35,715 nucleotides of DNA from Candidatus Omnitrophota bacterium (GTDB taxonomy: Bacteria > Omnitrophota > Gorgyraeia > JABMRG01), in the NCBI GenBank assembly GCA_013202525.1, contig JABMQS010000119.1:1-35715 (forward strand), read 5' to 3'. A program made the translations under genes and the position numbers. Below are positions 1 to 8,209 of this stretch, in pieces; the stretch's first letter is position 1, and each line of letters opens with the position of its first letter. Below the pieces are notes generated by a model. That model did no database searches. It was not told where the DNA came from and saw only the letters and a list, made by a program, of their open reading frames with translations.

Positions 1-681
1 AAGGTATCATTCAGCTTCTTTGATACGCAGACCGGGGGATACAAAACGATTACAAAGGGGCCTCTGCCGATCAAGGTAAACCCGCTTCCAAAAGGTGAGG
101 AGCTCAGGATCCTTGAATTACCCTCCACCGGCACCTCTGAACCTGCTAAGCGCAAGGAGATACTTGGCAGGGATATCCTATATATAAAGGATGCACCTGG
201 CAGGCTAAGGGAGAAGGGTGCGTTTTTGTGCAAAGATAAGATCTTTATTGCCTTACAGCTTATGCCGCTTTTGGCCGTTATCCTCACCCTGGTCTTCCAC
301 AGCAGGAGGCAAAGGCTCATGACAGACCTTGGTTACGCAAGGCGCCTTCAGGCCCCGCGCAAGGCAAAGAAAAACCTGGCTATGGCCCAGCGCCTGCTTA
401 AATCAAAAGAGGCAAATAAGTTTTATGATGCGGTATTCAAGACTATGCAGGAGTACCTTGGTGATAAGTTCCACCTGCCTACAGCAGGCCTGACCTCAGA
501 TGTGGTAGAAGAGCTCAGGCGTAAGGAGATAGACGAAGAGCTCCTTAAGAGAATAAGACAGTGCTTTGATGATTGTGACAGCGCACGCTATGCGCCTTCA
601 AGCATTACAAAGGAGCAGATGGCAAAGACATTTGATCTGCTTGCCGGTATTATAGCTGAGCTCGGGAGGATGAGGATATGA
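1..681 (+). CDS. batD: BatD-like protein, C-terminal part (5' truncated by window edge)
   Basis: The reading frame is open from base 1, so the ORF-track start at 226 (a TTG) is internal and the gene begins outside the window. The visible 226 residues hold the end of a beta-rich region, a hydrophobic membrane segment (IFIALQLMPLLAVILTLVF), then a basic cytoplasmic tail of about 130 residues that looks helical. This matches the C-terminal layout of BatD (oxygen tolerance protein), a large membrane protein of the Bat operon. The stop overlaps the batE start by 4 bp (ATGA), so the two are translationally coupled. The identification rests partly on the batE neighbour, because the diagnostic N-terminal repeats are missing. 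The tail could alternatively belong to another BatD-like membrane protein. Confidence 0.72.
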   Translation, partial: KVSFSFFDTQTGGYKTITKGPLPIKVNPLPKGEELRILELPSTGTSEPAKRKEILGRDILYIKDAPGRLREKGAFLCKDKIFIALQLMPLLAVILTLVFHSRRQRLMTDLGYARRLQAPRKAKKNLAMAQRLLKSKEANKFYDAVFKTMQEYLGDKFHLPTAGLTSDVVEELRRKEIDEELLKRIRQCFDDCDSARYAPSSITKEQMAKTFDLLAGIIAELGRMRI

Positions 682-1448
682 AGACAATAATGGTTTTGCT
701 GATCTTTGTATCTTTGCTGATATTCGCGGGCCAGGCATATTGCGAGGATGGTGATTCCCAATCGCGCTTTCTATTCTTCCAGGCAGATAGTGATTATGGT
801 AAAGGCGATTTTGAAGAGGCGATCGCAGGCTACGAAAAGATCCTGACTCTTGGCCTTGAGAGCGGGCCGCTATATTATAATCTGGGAAATGCCTATTTTA
901 AATACGGCTCTCTGGGGAAGGCGATCTTAAATTACCTGCGCGCACAGACCCTTATGCCTGAAGACGCGGATCTGCTCTCAAACCTGGCATATGCCAGATC
1001 CAAGATAAAGGGCGGCATGATATCGCAAAAGAGAAACTGGTTTAAAGGTATATTTCTTGATATGGCTGCTTCACTTGGTCTGGATAAGCTTACACGCTAT
1101 ACCACGACTTTGTATTTTATCTTTTCAGGGCTTCTTATACTTATTATACTGGCAGCAAGGTTCAGAAGGCCCCTTATCTATATCAGTTTGCCAATCCTTG
1201 TGTTGTTGATTCTTTCCGCCTCGTTGTTTGCTGTTGAGTTTGATAAGATACTCATCCAGAAAGGGGCAGTCATTATAGCTGAGATGGCGGATTCCAAGTT
1301 TGAGCCCTTTGATGATGCGACTACATTTTTTACATTGAGGGAAGGCGAGAGCGTTGTTATTGTGGCAACCAAGAACGGTTGGGCAAAGGTCCGGCGCGTA
1401 GACGGCAAACAAGGCTGGATTCCCCGGCCCTCAATGGAACTGCTTTAA
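678..1448 (+). CDS. batE: BatE-like TPR and SH3 domain membrane protein
   Basis: The 256-residue protein starts with a signal peptide (KTIMVLLIFVSLLIFAGQAYC). TPR repeats follow at roughly residues 30-105, with typical motifs such as YYNLGNAYFKYGSLGKAI. Two membrane helices lie at about 140-185, and a C-terminal bacterial SH3 domain ends in GWAKVRRVDGKQGWIP. TPR, membrane helices and SH3 in this order are characteristic of BatE of the Bacteroides-type aerotolerance operon, whose role is incompletely defined but lies in the envelope. It overlaps batD by 4 bp. No terminator with a T-run follows, only a twin repeat. The start is fixed by the ATGA overlap and the signal peptide. Confidence 0.82.
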   Translation: MKTIMVLLIFVSLLIFAGQAYCEDGDSQSRFLFFQADSDYGKGDFEEAIAGYEKILTLGLESGPLYYNLGNAYFKYGSLGKAILNYLRAQTLMPEDADLLSNLAYARSKIKGGMISQKRNWFKGIFLDMAASLGLDKLTRYTTTLYFIFSGLLILIILAARFRRPLIYISLPILVLLILSASLFAVEFDKILIQKGAVIIAEMADSKFEPFDDATTFFTLREGESVVIVATKNGWAKVRRVDGKQGWIPRPSMELL

Positions 1449-1493
1449 AGACAGTCTTTGAGCACGAAGCTCCCCGCACAAAGACAGTCTTTG
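1447..1493 (+). repeat. Twin 14-bp repeat AAAGACAGTCTTTG after batE
   Basis: AAAGACAGTCTTTG occurs at 1447-1460 and again at 1480-1493. Each copy is nearly self-complementary (AAAGAC/GTCTTT around one base), and the two copies could also pair with each other. GAGC and GCTC in the spacer can form a small extra stem. There is no T-run, so this is not a clear intrinsic terminator. It could be a repeat family member or a binding site. Confidence 0.6.
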
Positions 1494-1513
1494 GAGCGCT
1501 TACTAAAAAGTCC

Positions 1514-1541
1514 TTGTGTTTTGATATTACTTTGCTATAAT
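1514..1541 (+). promoter_or_regulatory. Putative sigma70-type promoter for glnA
   Basis: TTGTGT (1514-1519) and a perfect TATAAT (1536-1541) are separated by 16 bp. They lie just upstream of a good ribosome binding site (AGGAG at 1563-1567) and the glnA ATG at 1574. The -10 is strong and the -35 is weak. No sigma54-type GG/GC element was recognised. Confidence 0.6.
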
Positions 1542-1573
1542 TATAGTCTGCTCAAAAGCAAAAGGAGTATATA

Positions 1574-2896
1574 ATGACAAGACAAGAGATACTAAAGACC
1601 GTAAAGAGGAAGAAGGTGGCTTTTATCCGCCTCTGGTTTACGGATGTATTGGGTTTTTTAAAGAGCTTCGATATGCCTGTCGAGGAACTGCCTCATGCCT
1701 TAAGCGACGGAATGGGCTTTGACGGTTCATCCATAGAGGGCTTCTCCCGCATAGAAGAGTCTGATATGGTCGTTAAACCTGACATCAGTACATTCCAGAT
1801 CATGCCGTGGGTAGATGAAGAAGGCCCTGTCGCAAGGATGTTCTGCGATGTGGTTGAACCGGGCGGAAAGCCATTTGATGGCGACCCCCGGTATGTCTTA
1901 AAGAGAAACCTGGCCGAAGCAAAAAGAATGGGTTTTACAACCTTCAATGTAGGCCCGGAGCTTGAATACTTTTATTTCCGCAATGCAGGCGGCACAGAGA
2001 TCCTCGATAAGGGCGGCTACTTTGATCTGACTCCCATGGATATAGGCCAGGACTTAAGGAGAAAGACCGTCCTTATGCTCGAGAAGATGGGCATAAAAGT
2101 TGAGTACTGGCATCATGAGGTGGCTTCATCACAACACGAGATAGACCTGCGTTACAACGATGCCCTTACTATGGCTGATAATGTCATGACATACCGCGTG
2201 ATCGTTAAAGAGGTAGCTATGCAGAACAATCTCTATGCCACATTTATGCCAAAACCTATCTACGGTATAAGCGGAAGCGGTATGCATACGCACATGTCTC
2301 TTTTTAAAGGAAAAAAGAACGCGTTCTTTGAGAAGAAGGATAAGCTCCATCTTTCAAAGACAGCAAAATATTTTATCGCAGGCGTGCTTAAACATTCCAG
2401 GGAGATATGTTCAGTCTGCTGCCAATGGGTGAACTCCTACAAGAGGCTTGTGCCTGGTTATGAGGCGCCGGTCTATGTCTCCTGGGCACAAAGGAACCGC
2501 TCCGCACTGGTAAGGGTGCCTATGTATAAGCCCGGCAAAGAAAAGGCCACAAGGGTCGAGCTCAGAAATCCGGATCCGGCATGCAATCCGTATCTTGCCT
2601 TTTCTGTGATGCTGGCAGCCGGCTTAGAGGGCATAAAGAAGAAATATAAGCTTCCAGCGCAGGTAGCCAACAATATATATAGGATGACAGAGGAAGAGAG
2701 GAACGATGCAGGCATAGAGTCACTTCCTGATGACCTTTTTGATGCGATAAGGATCACCGAAAAAAGCTCACTCGTGAGAAAGGCCCTTGGTGATAAGGTC
2801 TTTGAGTATTTTATCCGCAATAAGAAGGATGAGTGGGATGACTATCGCAAACAGGTAACTAAGCACGAGATAGGCAAGTACCTGGCGATACTGTAA
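1574..2896 (+). CDS. glnA: Glutamine synthetase, type I (alpha-like)
   Basis: This enzyme makes glutamine from glutamate, ammonia and ATP in the cytoplasm. At 440 residues it has the length of the shorter GSI-alpha forms. Visible family motifs include FDGSSIEGF near residue 50, the metal and substrate region HHEVASSQHEIDLRY, the ATP/glutamate region GSGMHTHMSLF, NSYKRLVPGYEAPV and ELRNPDPACNPYLAF. The segment where GSI-beta carries the adenylylated tyrosine reads NIYRMTEEE rather than NLYDLPPEE, so adenylylation control is unlikely and feedback control of the alpha type is expected. The start has a clear AGGAG site and its own promoter. It is followed 13 bp later by icd, suggesting cotranscription. 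Confidence 0.96.
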   Translation: MTRQEILKTVKRKKVAFIRLWFTDVLGFLKSFDMPVEELPHALSDGMGFDGSSIEGFSRIEESDMVVKPDISTFQIMPWVDEEGPVARMFCDVVEPGGKPFDGDPRYVLKRNLAEAKRMGFTTFNVGPELEYFYFRNAGGTEILDKGGYFDLTPMDIGQDLRRKTVLMLEKMGIKVEYWHHEVASSQHEIDLRYNDALTMADNVMTYRVIVKEVAMQNNLYATFMPKPIYGISGSGMHTHMSLFKGKKNAFFEKKDKLHLSKTAKYFIAGVLKHSREICSVCCQWVNSYKRLVPGYEAPVYVSWAQRNRSALVRVPMYKPGKEKATRVELRNPDPACNPYLAFSVMLAAGLEGIKKKYKLPAQVANNIYRMTEEERNDAGIESLPDDLFDAIRITEKSSLVRKALGDKVFEYFIRNKKDEWDDYRKQVTKHEIGKYLAIL

Positions 2897-2909
2897 AGGC
2901 AAAAGAGAT

Positions 2910-4091
2910 ATGATCGAGAAGGCAAAAGAAAAATTCGCTGCTATAGTCAAAGAGCAGATTGAGCGTGTTGAGCAGATGAAGAAAGGCGCAGAGAAGACTG
3001 ACTACGCCTCACTTAAGCCTATTATTATAGGAGTCTGCGGAGGCGATGGCATAGGTCCGTTTATCTCAAAGCATGCCGAGGCGGTCCTTGCGCATGCCTT
3101 GAAGGATGAGGCAGCCAGCGGCAAGGTGATATTCAAGCATATAGAAGGCCTTACCATTGAAAACAGGGCCAAGCACAAGAAGGCCATACCTGATGATGTG
3201 CTTACTGAGATAAAAGGCTGCCATGTCATATTAAAAGGACCCACCACGACACCGCAGGCAGGAGGCAAATGGCCAAATATAGAGAGCGCCAATGTAGCCA
3301 TGCGCCGCTATCTGGACCTGTTTGCAAATGTCAGGCCGGTGCGAGTTGCTTTAGAAGGCATAGACTGGTGCTTTTTCCGTGAGAACACAGAAGGTGCATA
3401 TATACTCGGTTCAAAAGGCTTTGATATAACAGAAGATATAAGCATAGACTTTAAGGTCATAACAGAGCAGGGCGCAGAGCGTATTATACGCATGGCCTTT
3501 GAATATGCCAAAGACAACAATATAGATAGGGTGACTGTGGTTACCAAATCCAATGTGGTAAAGACGACTGATGGCCGCTTTTCAAAGGTTGCATTTCGTA
3601 TAGCAGAGGAGTATCCCAACATAAAACTAGATGAGTGGTATATAGATATTATGACTGCCAAACTCCTTGATCCGGCACGCCGTAAGGACTTTAAGGTCTT
3701 TGTCCTGCCTAACCTGTATGGCGACATACTTACTGATGAGGCAGCACAAATACAAGGCGGTGTCGGTACAGCTGGAAGCGCTAATATAGGATGGCGCTGG
3801 GCCATGTTTGAGGCTATACATGGTAGTGCGCCGCGCATGGTAGAGGAGGACCGGGCAAAGTACGCAGATCCATCATCTATGATACGCGCAAGTGCGATGC
3901 TTTTGCGGCATATCGGCTTTGCCGAAAAAGCGAAAAAACTTGATATGGCGCTCGATCTCTGCGCGCAGGCTGAAAAGAAGGTATCTATAACCGGAAGAGA
4001 TAACGGTGCAACAGGTGATGAGTTTGTGAAATATCTTCTTTCATGTCTGGACAATGCAGAGCTTGATTCCCGCTGGGAGCAGGGCGTTTAG
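2910..4091 (+). CDS. icd: Isocitrate dehydrogenase-like (isocitrate/isopropylmalate dehydrogenase family)
   Basis: This 393-residue member of the beta-decarboxylating dehydrogenase family carries GGDGIGPFISKHAEAVL (nucleotide/substrate domain), KGPTTTPQAGGKWP, the substrate segment ESANVAMRRYLDLFANVRPVR, and RENTEGAYILGSKG. The SxNVxxR arrangement and the LDLFANVRPVR context fit isocitrate dehydrogenase better than isopropylmalate dehydrogenase. It would convert isocitrate to 2-oxoglutarate with NAD(P) reduction. Cofactor preference cannot be settled by eye. Its placement 13 bp after glnA and ahead of the Nfn pair and gdhA supports a role in feeding 2-oxoglutarate and NADPH into ammonium assimilation. 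An N-terminal extension of about 30 residues, rich in Lys and Glu, precedes the core. Homoisocitrate or isopropylmalate activity is the main alternative. Confidence 0.85.
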   Translation: MIEKAKEKFAAIVKEQIERVEQMKKGAEKTDYASLKPIIIGVCGGDGIGPFISKHAEAVLAHALKDEAASGKVIFKHIEGLTIENRAKHKKAIPDDVLTEIKGCHVILKGPTTTPQAGGKWPNIESANVAMRRYLDLFANVRPVRVALEGIDWCFFRENTEGAYILGSKGFDITEDISIDFKVITEQGAERIIRMAFEYAKDNNIDRVTVVTKSNVVKTTDGRFSKVAFRIAEEYPNIKLDEWYIDIMTAKLLDPARRKDFKVFVLPNLYGDILTDEAAQIQGGVGTAGSANIGWRWAMFEAIHGSAPRMVEEDRAKYADPSSMIRASAMLLRHIGFAEKAKKLDMALDLCAQAEKKVSITGRDNGATGDEFVKYLLSCLDNAELDSRWEQGV

Positions 4092-4107
4092 AATTTTCAT
4101 GAATCCC

Positions 4108-4135
4108 TTGACTTTTTCAAGATTTGTGGTATACT
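4108..4135 (+). promoter_or_regulatory. Putative upstream promoter of the nfnA leader
   Basis: TTGACT (4108-4113) and TATACT (4130-4135) are separated by 16 bp. They lie 17 bp after the icd stop and about 180 bp ahead of nfnA. The predicted start region reads AGTGACAAT, the same string that follows the second promoter downstream. Confidence 0.55.
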
Positions 4136-4210
4136 TATAGTGACAATTAAGTACAGCGTATGTACAAAAAGCAAAGTGGCGTTCTTGAAAAAGGGCGTCT
4201 TTATTTTTGC

Positions 4211-4238
4211 TTGACAAATCTGATTATTTTGCTATGCT
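4211..4238 (+). promoter_or_regulatory. Putative proximal promoter of the nfnA leader
   Basis: A perfect TTGACA (4211-4216) is followed after 16 bp by TATGCT (4233-4238). The predicted transcript would begin around 4245-4250 with AGTGACAAT and run directly into the terminator-like hairpin at 4253-4295 before reaching the nfnA start. Confidence 0.6.
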
Positions 4239-4252
4239 ATTAGCTTAAGTGA

Positions 4253-4295
4253 CAATGGCGTCTTTCTTTTTAGGAAGAAATGACGCCATTTTTTT
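4253..4295 (+). terminator. Intrinsic terminator / candidate attenuator in the nfnA leader
   Basis: AATGGCGTC (4254-4262) pairs perfectly with GACGCCATT (4282-4290). The stem extends inward through TTTCTT/AAGAAA with a one-base bulge, and a run of seven T (4289-4295) follows. This is a textbook rho-independent terminator. It lies downstream of two good promoters and ends only 21 bp before the nfnA ATG, so it would interrupt nfnA transcription unless read through or refolded. It may simply terminate glnA-icd transcription, but its place inside the leader suggests attenuation. Confidence 0.8.
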
Positions 4296-4316
4296 ATGCC
4301 CGCGGAGCAAACTACT

Positions 4317-5216
4317 ATGAAGATATTAGCCAAAGAAATTATAACCAAGACAGAAGACACGACCATTACACGGTTTAAGGTAAGTGCTCCTCTTATTGCC
4401 GTAAAGGCACAGCCGGGGCAATTTATCGTCGTTATGGTAAAGGAGGAGGGAGAGAGGATCCCCCTGACGGCCGTCGATAAGAATGAGAAAGAGGGTTCGA
4501 TCGTACTGGTTGTGCAGGAGATAGGTTTTAGTACGAAGCTCATGGGGACTTTAAATCCCGGCGATTCCTTGTATGCTATAGCCGGCCCGATGGGTCATGC
4601 CACTCCGATAGAGAACTACGGCAAGGTTATACTCGTAGGCGGCGGCGTGGGTATTGCCGAGATATATCCCCTGGCAAAGGCATTAAAGGAAGCCGGCAAC
4701 CAGGTTATCACTATATTAGGCGCAAGGACAAAGGAGCTTCTTATATTAGAGGATGAGATGAGGGCTGCATCGAGTGAAGTTCATATTACCACTGACGACG
4801 GCTCCTACGGCAAAAAAGGCTTTGTCACCGACATCCTCAAGGAATTGGTGTCTCCGAACTCTCCCTCACTTCGTTCGGGACCTCTCGCTGAGGGATCCCG
4901 AGCGAATGCGAGGGGCAAACTCCCAACTCCGAACTTAGTATACGCTGTCGGCCCTATCCCCATGATGGAAAGGGTTGCGGCTGTAACCAAAGACTCCGGC
5001 GTAAAGACCGTAGTCTCACTCAATGCGCTTATGGTCGATGCAAGCGGAATGTGCGGCGGCTGCCGTGTAAAGGTCAAGGATGAGGTGAAGTTTAGCTGTG
5101 TGGACGGCCCGGAATTCGATGGACATCTCGTGGACTGGGATGAGCTTAAGATGAGAAGCAAGGTATACGCTGACAAGGAAGAACATATCTGCAAGTTAAA
5201 TGAGCACATAACTTAG
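4317..5216 (+). CDS. nfnA: Ferredoxin-NADP reductase-like subunit (NfnA / SudB type)
   Basis: This is an FAD/NAD-binding oxidoreductase with a C-terminal 2Fe-2S site. It has an FNR-type FAD domain (PGQFIVVMV), a nucleotide-binding motif (ILVGGGVGIAEIYPLAKAL), then MCGGCRVKVKDEVKFSCVDG-type ligands, as in the small subunit of NADH-dependent reduced ferredoxin:NADP oxidoreductase and of sulfide dehydrogenase. The partner nfnB follows. I chose the ATG at 4317 over 4296 because GGAG sits 9 bp upstream of it, whereas 4296 lies directly against the terminator T-run. A 25-residue low-complexity stretch (starting SPSLRSGPLAEGSRA) interrupts the protein just before LVYAVGPIPMM; it is encoded by a palindromic insertion. 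The reading frame remains open. Electron bifurcation is inferred from the pair, not shown by sequence. Confidence 0.88.
   Translation: MKILAKEIITKTEDTTITRFKVSAPLIAVKAQPGQFIVVMVKEEGERIPLTAVDKNEKEGSIVLVVQEIGFSTKLMGTLNPGDSLYAIAGPMGHATPIENYGKVILVGGGVGIAEIYPLAKALKEAGNQVITILGARTKELLILEDEMRAASSEVHITTDDGSYGKKGFVTDILKELVSPNSPSLRSGPLAEGSRANARGKLPTPNLVYAVGPIPMMERVAAVTKDSGVKTVVSLNALMVDASGMCGGCRVKVKDEVKFSCVDGPEFDGHLVDWDELKMRSKVYADKEEHICKLNEHIT
4852..4935 (+). repeat. 75-bp in-frame palindromic insertion inside nfnA
   Basis: CTCCGAACT occurs at 4852-4860 and again at 4927-4935, exactly 75 bp (25 codons) apart. Between the copies lies a long imperfect hairpin: TTCGTTCGGGA (4870-4880) pairs with TCCCGAGCGAA (4896-4906) with one wobble, flanked by CCCTC/GAGGG, and an inner CCTC/GAGG stem. 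Removing one unit joins KELVSPN to LVYAVGPI, as expected for the uninterrupted enzyme. The layout resembles an insertion with target duplication that preserved the frame. Confidence 0.78.
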
Positions 5217-5313
5217 CGAACGTAGTGAAGCTAAGTTATAAGTGCGAATTTAATCCCCGCGCAAGCGGGGATCTAAATAGGATGTAAGTATGGATTCCCG
5301 CTTTTGCGGGAAT
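5208..5313. repeat. Cluster of three REP-like hairpins between nfnA and nfnB
   Basis: Three hairpins lie in a row. ATAACTTAGC/GCTAAGTTAT (5208-5239) spans the nfnA stop. ATCCCCGC-gcaa-GCGGGGAT lies at 5253-5272, and ATTCCCGC-tttt-GCGGGAAT at 5294-5313. The last two belong to the same family as copies at 16544-16605 and 29178-29197. They may stabilise mRNA ends or simply be interspersed repeats. Confidence 0.8.
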
Positions 5314-5340
5314 GACAGGGCTTTTATGGGAATGACAAAG

Positions 5341-6762
5341 ATGAAGAAAGAACCAATACACCCAAGAGAATTAGATGCAGCCGAAAGGGCAAAAGGCTTT
5401 GATGAGGTCTGTTTGGTCTATACCGAAGAGCAGGCACTTCAAGAGGCAAGCCGCTGCATCCAGTGCAAGGACCCTGCATGCATAGCGGGCTGCCCTGTTG
5501 AGATAGATATAAAGAAGTTTATCGCCCAAATAGCAGATAAGGATTATAAGGGTGCATATTTTACCTTAAGGGAGAAGAACAACTTTCCGTCTATGTGCGG
5601 AAGAGTCTGCCCTGCGGAATATCAGTGCAGGAAGACATGTGTCTTTACAAAGAAGGATGCGCCTTTTGCCTCGGAGAAGGCGATAAATATACATTTCCTT
5701 GAGAGGTTTGTCGGCGACTACGGCATGAAAGAGAAACTTGAGACCCCGGCATATATAGATGAGAGACTCTCTAAATTTAAGATAGCAGTGGTCGGTTCAG
5801 GCCCTGCGGGCCTGTGCTGCGCAGGCGAGCTCGCCAGAAGGGGCGTAAAGGTCGTTGTCTATGAGACACTCCATAAGCCCGGTGGTGTATTGCGATACGG
5901 CATACCGCCCTTCAGGCTTCCGCAGGATGTGCTTGATGTTGAGATAGACTACCTTAAGAAGCTGGGGGTCGAGATCAGGCCTAATATAATTATAGGAAAG
6001 ACCAAGTCTTTGGATGAGCTCTTTGAGGAAGGTTTCTCCTGCGTATTTTTAGGGCTCGGCGCGGGAACACCATCCTTCATGGGAGTCGAAGGAGAGAACC
6101 TTTGCAATGTCTACTCTGCAAACGAGTTTTTGACCAGGGTCAATCTGATGAGCGCATACAAGTTTCCGGCCTACCATACACCGATAAATGTCGGTAAGCA
6201 TATAATGGTGATAGGCGGCGGCAATACGGCCATGGACGCTGCGAGAGTAGCATACAGGCTTCAGATGATAAAGGGTATTGAGCCCAGCGTCACCGTATTC
6301 TACAGGCGCACAGAGACAGAGATGCCGGCCAGGAGGCTTGAGATAGAGCACGCCAAGGAAGAAGGTATTAGTTTTGAATTTCTGGTGCAGCCCACAGGTT
6401 TTATCGGGGATGACAAAGGTTATGTGAAGAAGATAAAGGCCCTGCGTTGTGAACTCGGTGAACCCGATTCAAGCGGCAGGAGGAGGCCCGTTCCGATAAA
6501 GGGTAGTGAGTTTGAGGCGGATTGCGATGAGGCGATAATAGCGCTTGGCCTTAAGGCAAACCAGATCCTGATCGAGGCGACACCGGAGATCAAGACAGAT
6601 AAGTGGTCTGATATAATAGTTGATAAGGATACTATGGAGACCTCGATAAAGAAGGTCTACGCCGGCGGCGATATCGTAGGCGGCGAAGGTACAGTAATCG
6701 AAGCAATGGGGATGGCAAAGAAGGCCTCCCGCTCAATAATAGACTATCTTTTAAAACAATGA
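5341..6762 (+). CDS. nfnB: NADPH-dependent glutamate synthase-like / NfnB subunit
   Basis: This iron-sulfur flavoprotein has two N-terminal 4Fe-4S cysteine groups (RCIQCKDPACIAGCPV and MCGRVCPAEYQCRKTC). A FAD-binding Rossmann motif (VVGSGPAGLCCAGELARRG) near residue 145 and a second NAD(P) motif (VIGGGNTAMDAARVA) near 285 follow, with the C-terminal VYAGGDIVGGEGTVIEAMGM. This is the architecture of the GltD/GltA-like family shared by NfnB and sulfide dehydrogenase alpha. Adjacent nfnA makes an Nfn-type transhydrogenase the best reading. No large GltB glutamate synthase subunit is visible here. The ORF track starts at 5290, but its first residues translate a REP hairpin. I place the start at 5341 (MKKEPIHPREL) because homologues begin close to there; ATG 5326, with AGGG upstream, is the alternative. 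Confidence 0.88.
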   Translation: MKKEPIHPRELDAAERAKGFDEVCLVYTEEQALQEASRCIQCKDPACIAGCPVEIDIKKFIAQIADKDYKGAYFTLREKNNFPSMCGRVCPAEYQCRKTCVFTKKDAPFASEKAINIHFLERFVGDYGMKEKLETPAYIDERLSKFKIAVVGSGPAGLCCAGELARRGVKVVVYETLHKPGGVLRYGIPPFRLPQDVLDVEIDYLKKLGVEIRPNIIIGKTKSLDELFEEGFSCVFLGLGAGTPSFMGVEGENLCNVYSANEFLTRVNLMSAYKFPAYHTPINVGKHIMVIGGGNTAMDAARVAYRLQMIKGIEPSVTVFYRRTETEMPARRLEIEHAKEEGISFEFLVQPTGFIGDDKGYVKKIKALRCELGEPDSSGRRRPVPIKGSEFEADCDEAIIALGLKANQILIEATPEIKTDKWSDIIVDKDTMETSIKKVYAGGDIVGGEGTVIEAMGMAKKASRSIIDYLLKQ

Positions 6763-6806
6763 GGTTTTAAAGGCAGTAACCGGTAACTGTAAAAAAAAGG
6801 AGGTAA

Positions 6807-8162
<1,356 letters not shown>

Positions 8163-8166
8163 GGTG

Positions 8167-8199
8167 AAAAAAGAGGCGTCTCTGACGCCTCTTTTTTTT
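8167..8199 (+). terminator. Intrinsic terminator after gdhA
   Basis: AAAAAAGAGGCGTC pairs with GACGCCTCTTTTTTT around a TCT loop, followed by the rest of an eight-T run. It begins a few bases after the gdhA stop and ends 10 bp before the lhgO ATG, so the lhgO transcript must start inside or read through it. Confidence 0.92.
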
Positions 8200-8209
8200 G
8201 AGAGATAAT

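Noticed and set aside
3308-4054. 248-residue minus-strand ORF inside icd
   Set aside because: Antisense shadow of a clearly recognised gene, with low-complexity composition and no start signals.
5208-5313. Possible CRISPR-like repeats between nfnA and nfnB
   Set aside because: The hairpins differ in sequence and spacing, there are no regular spacers, and no cas genes are present; they are REP-like.
5290-5340. N-terminal extension of nfnB (MDSRFCGND...)
   Set aside because: It translates a REP hairpin and lacks a ribosome binding site; homologues of this family start near MKKEP.
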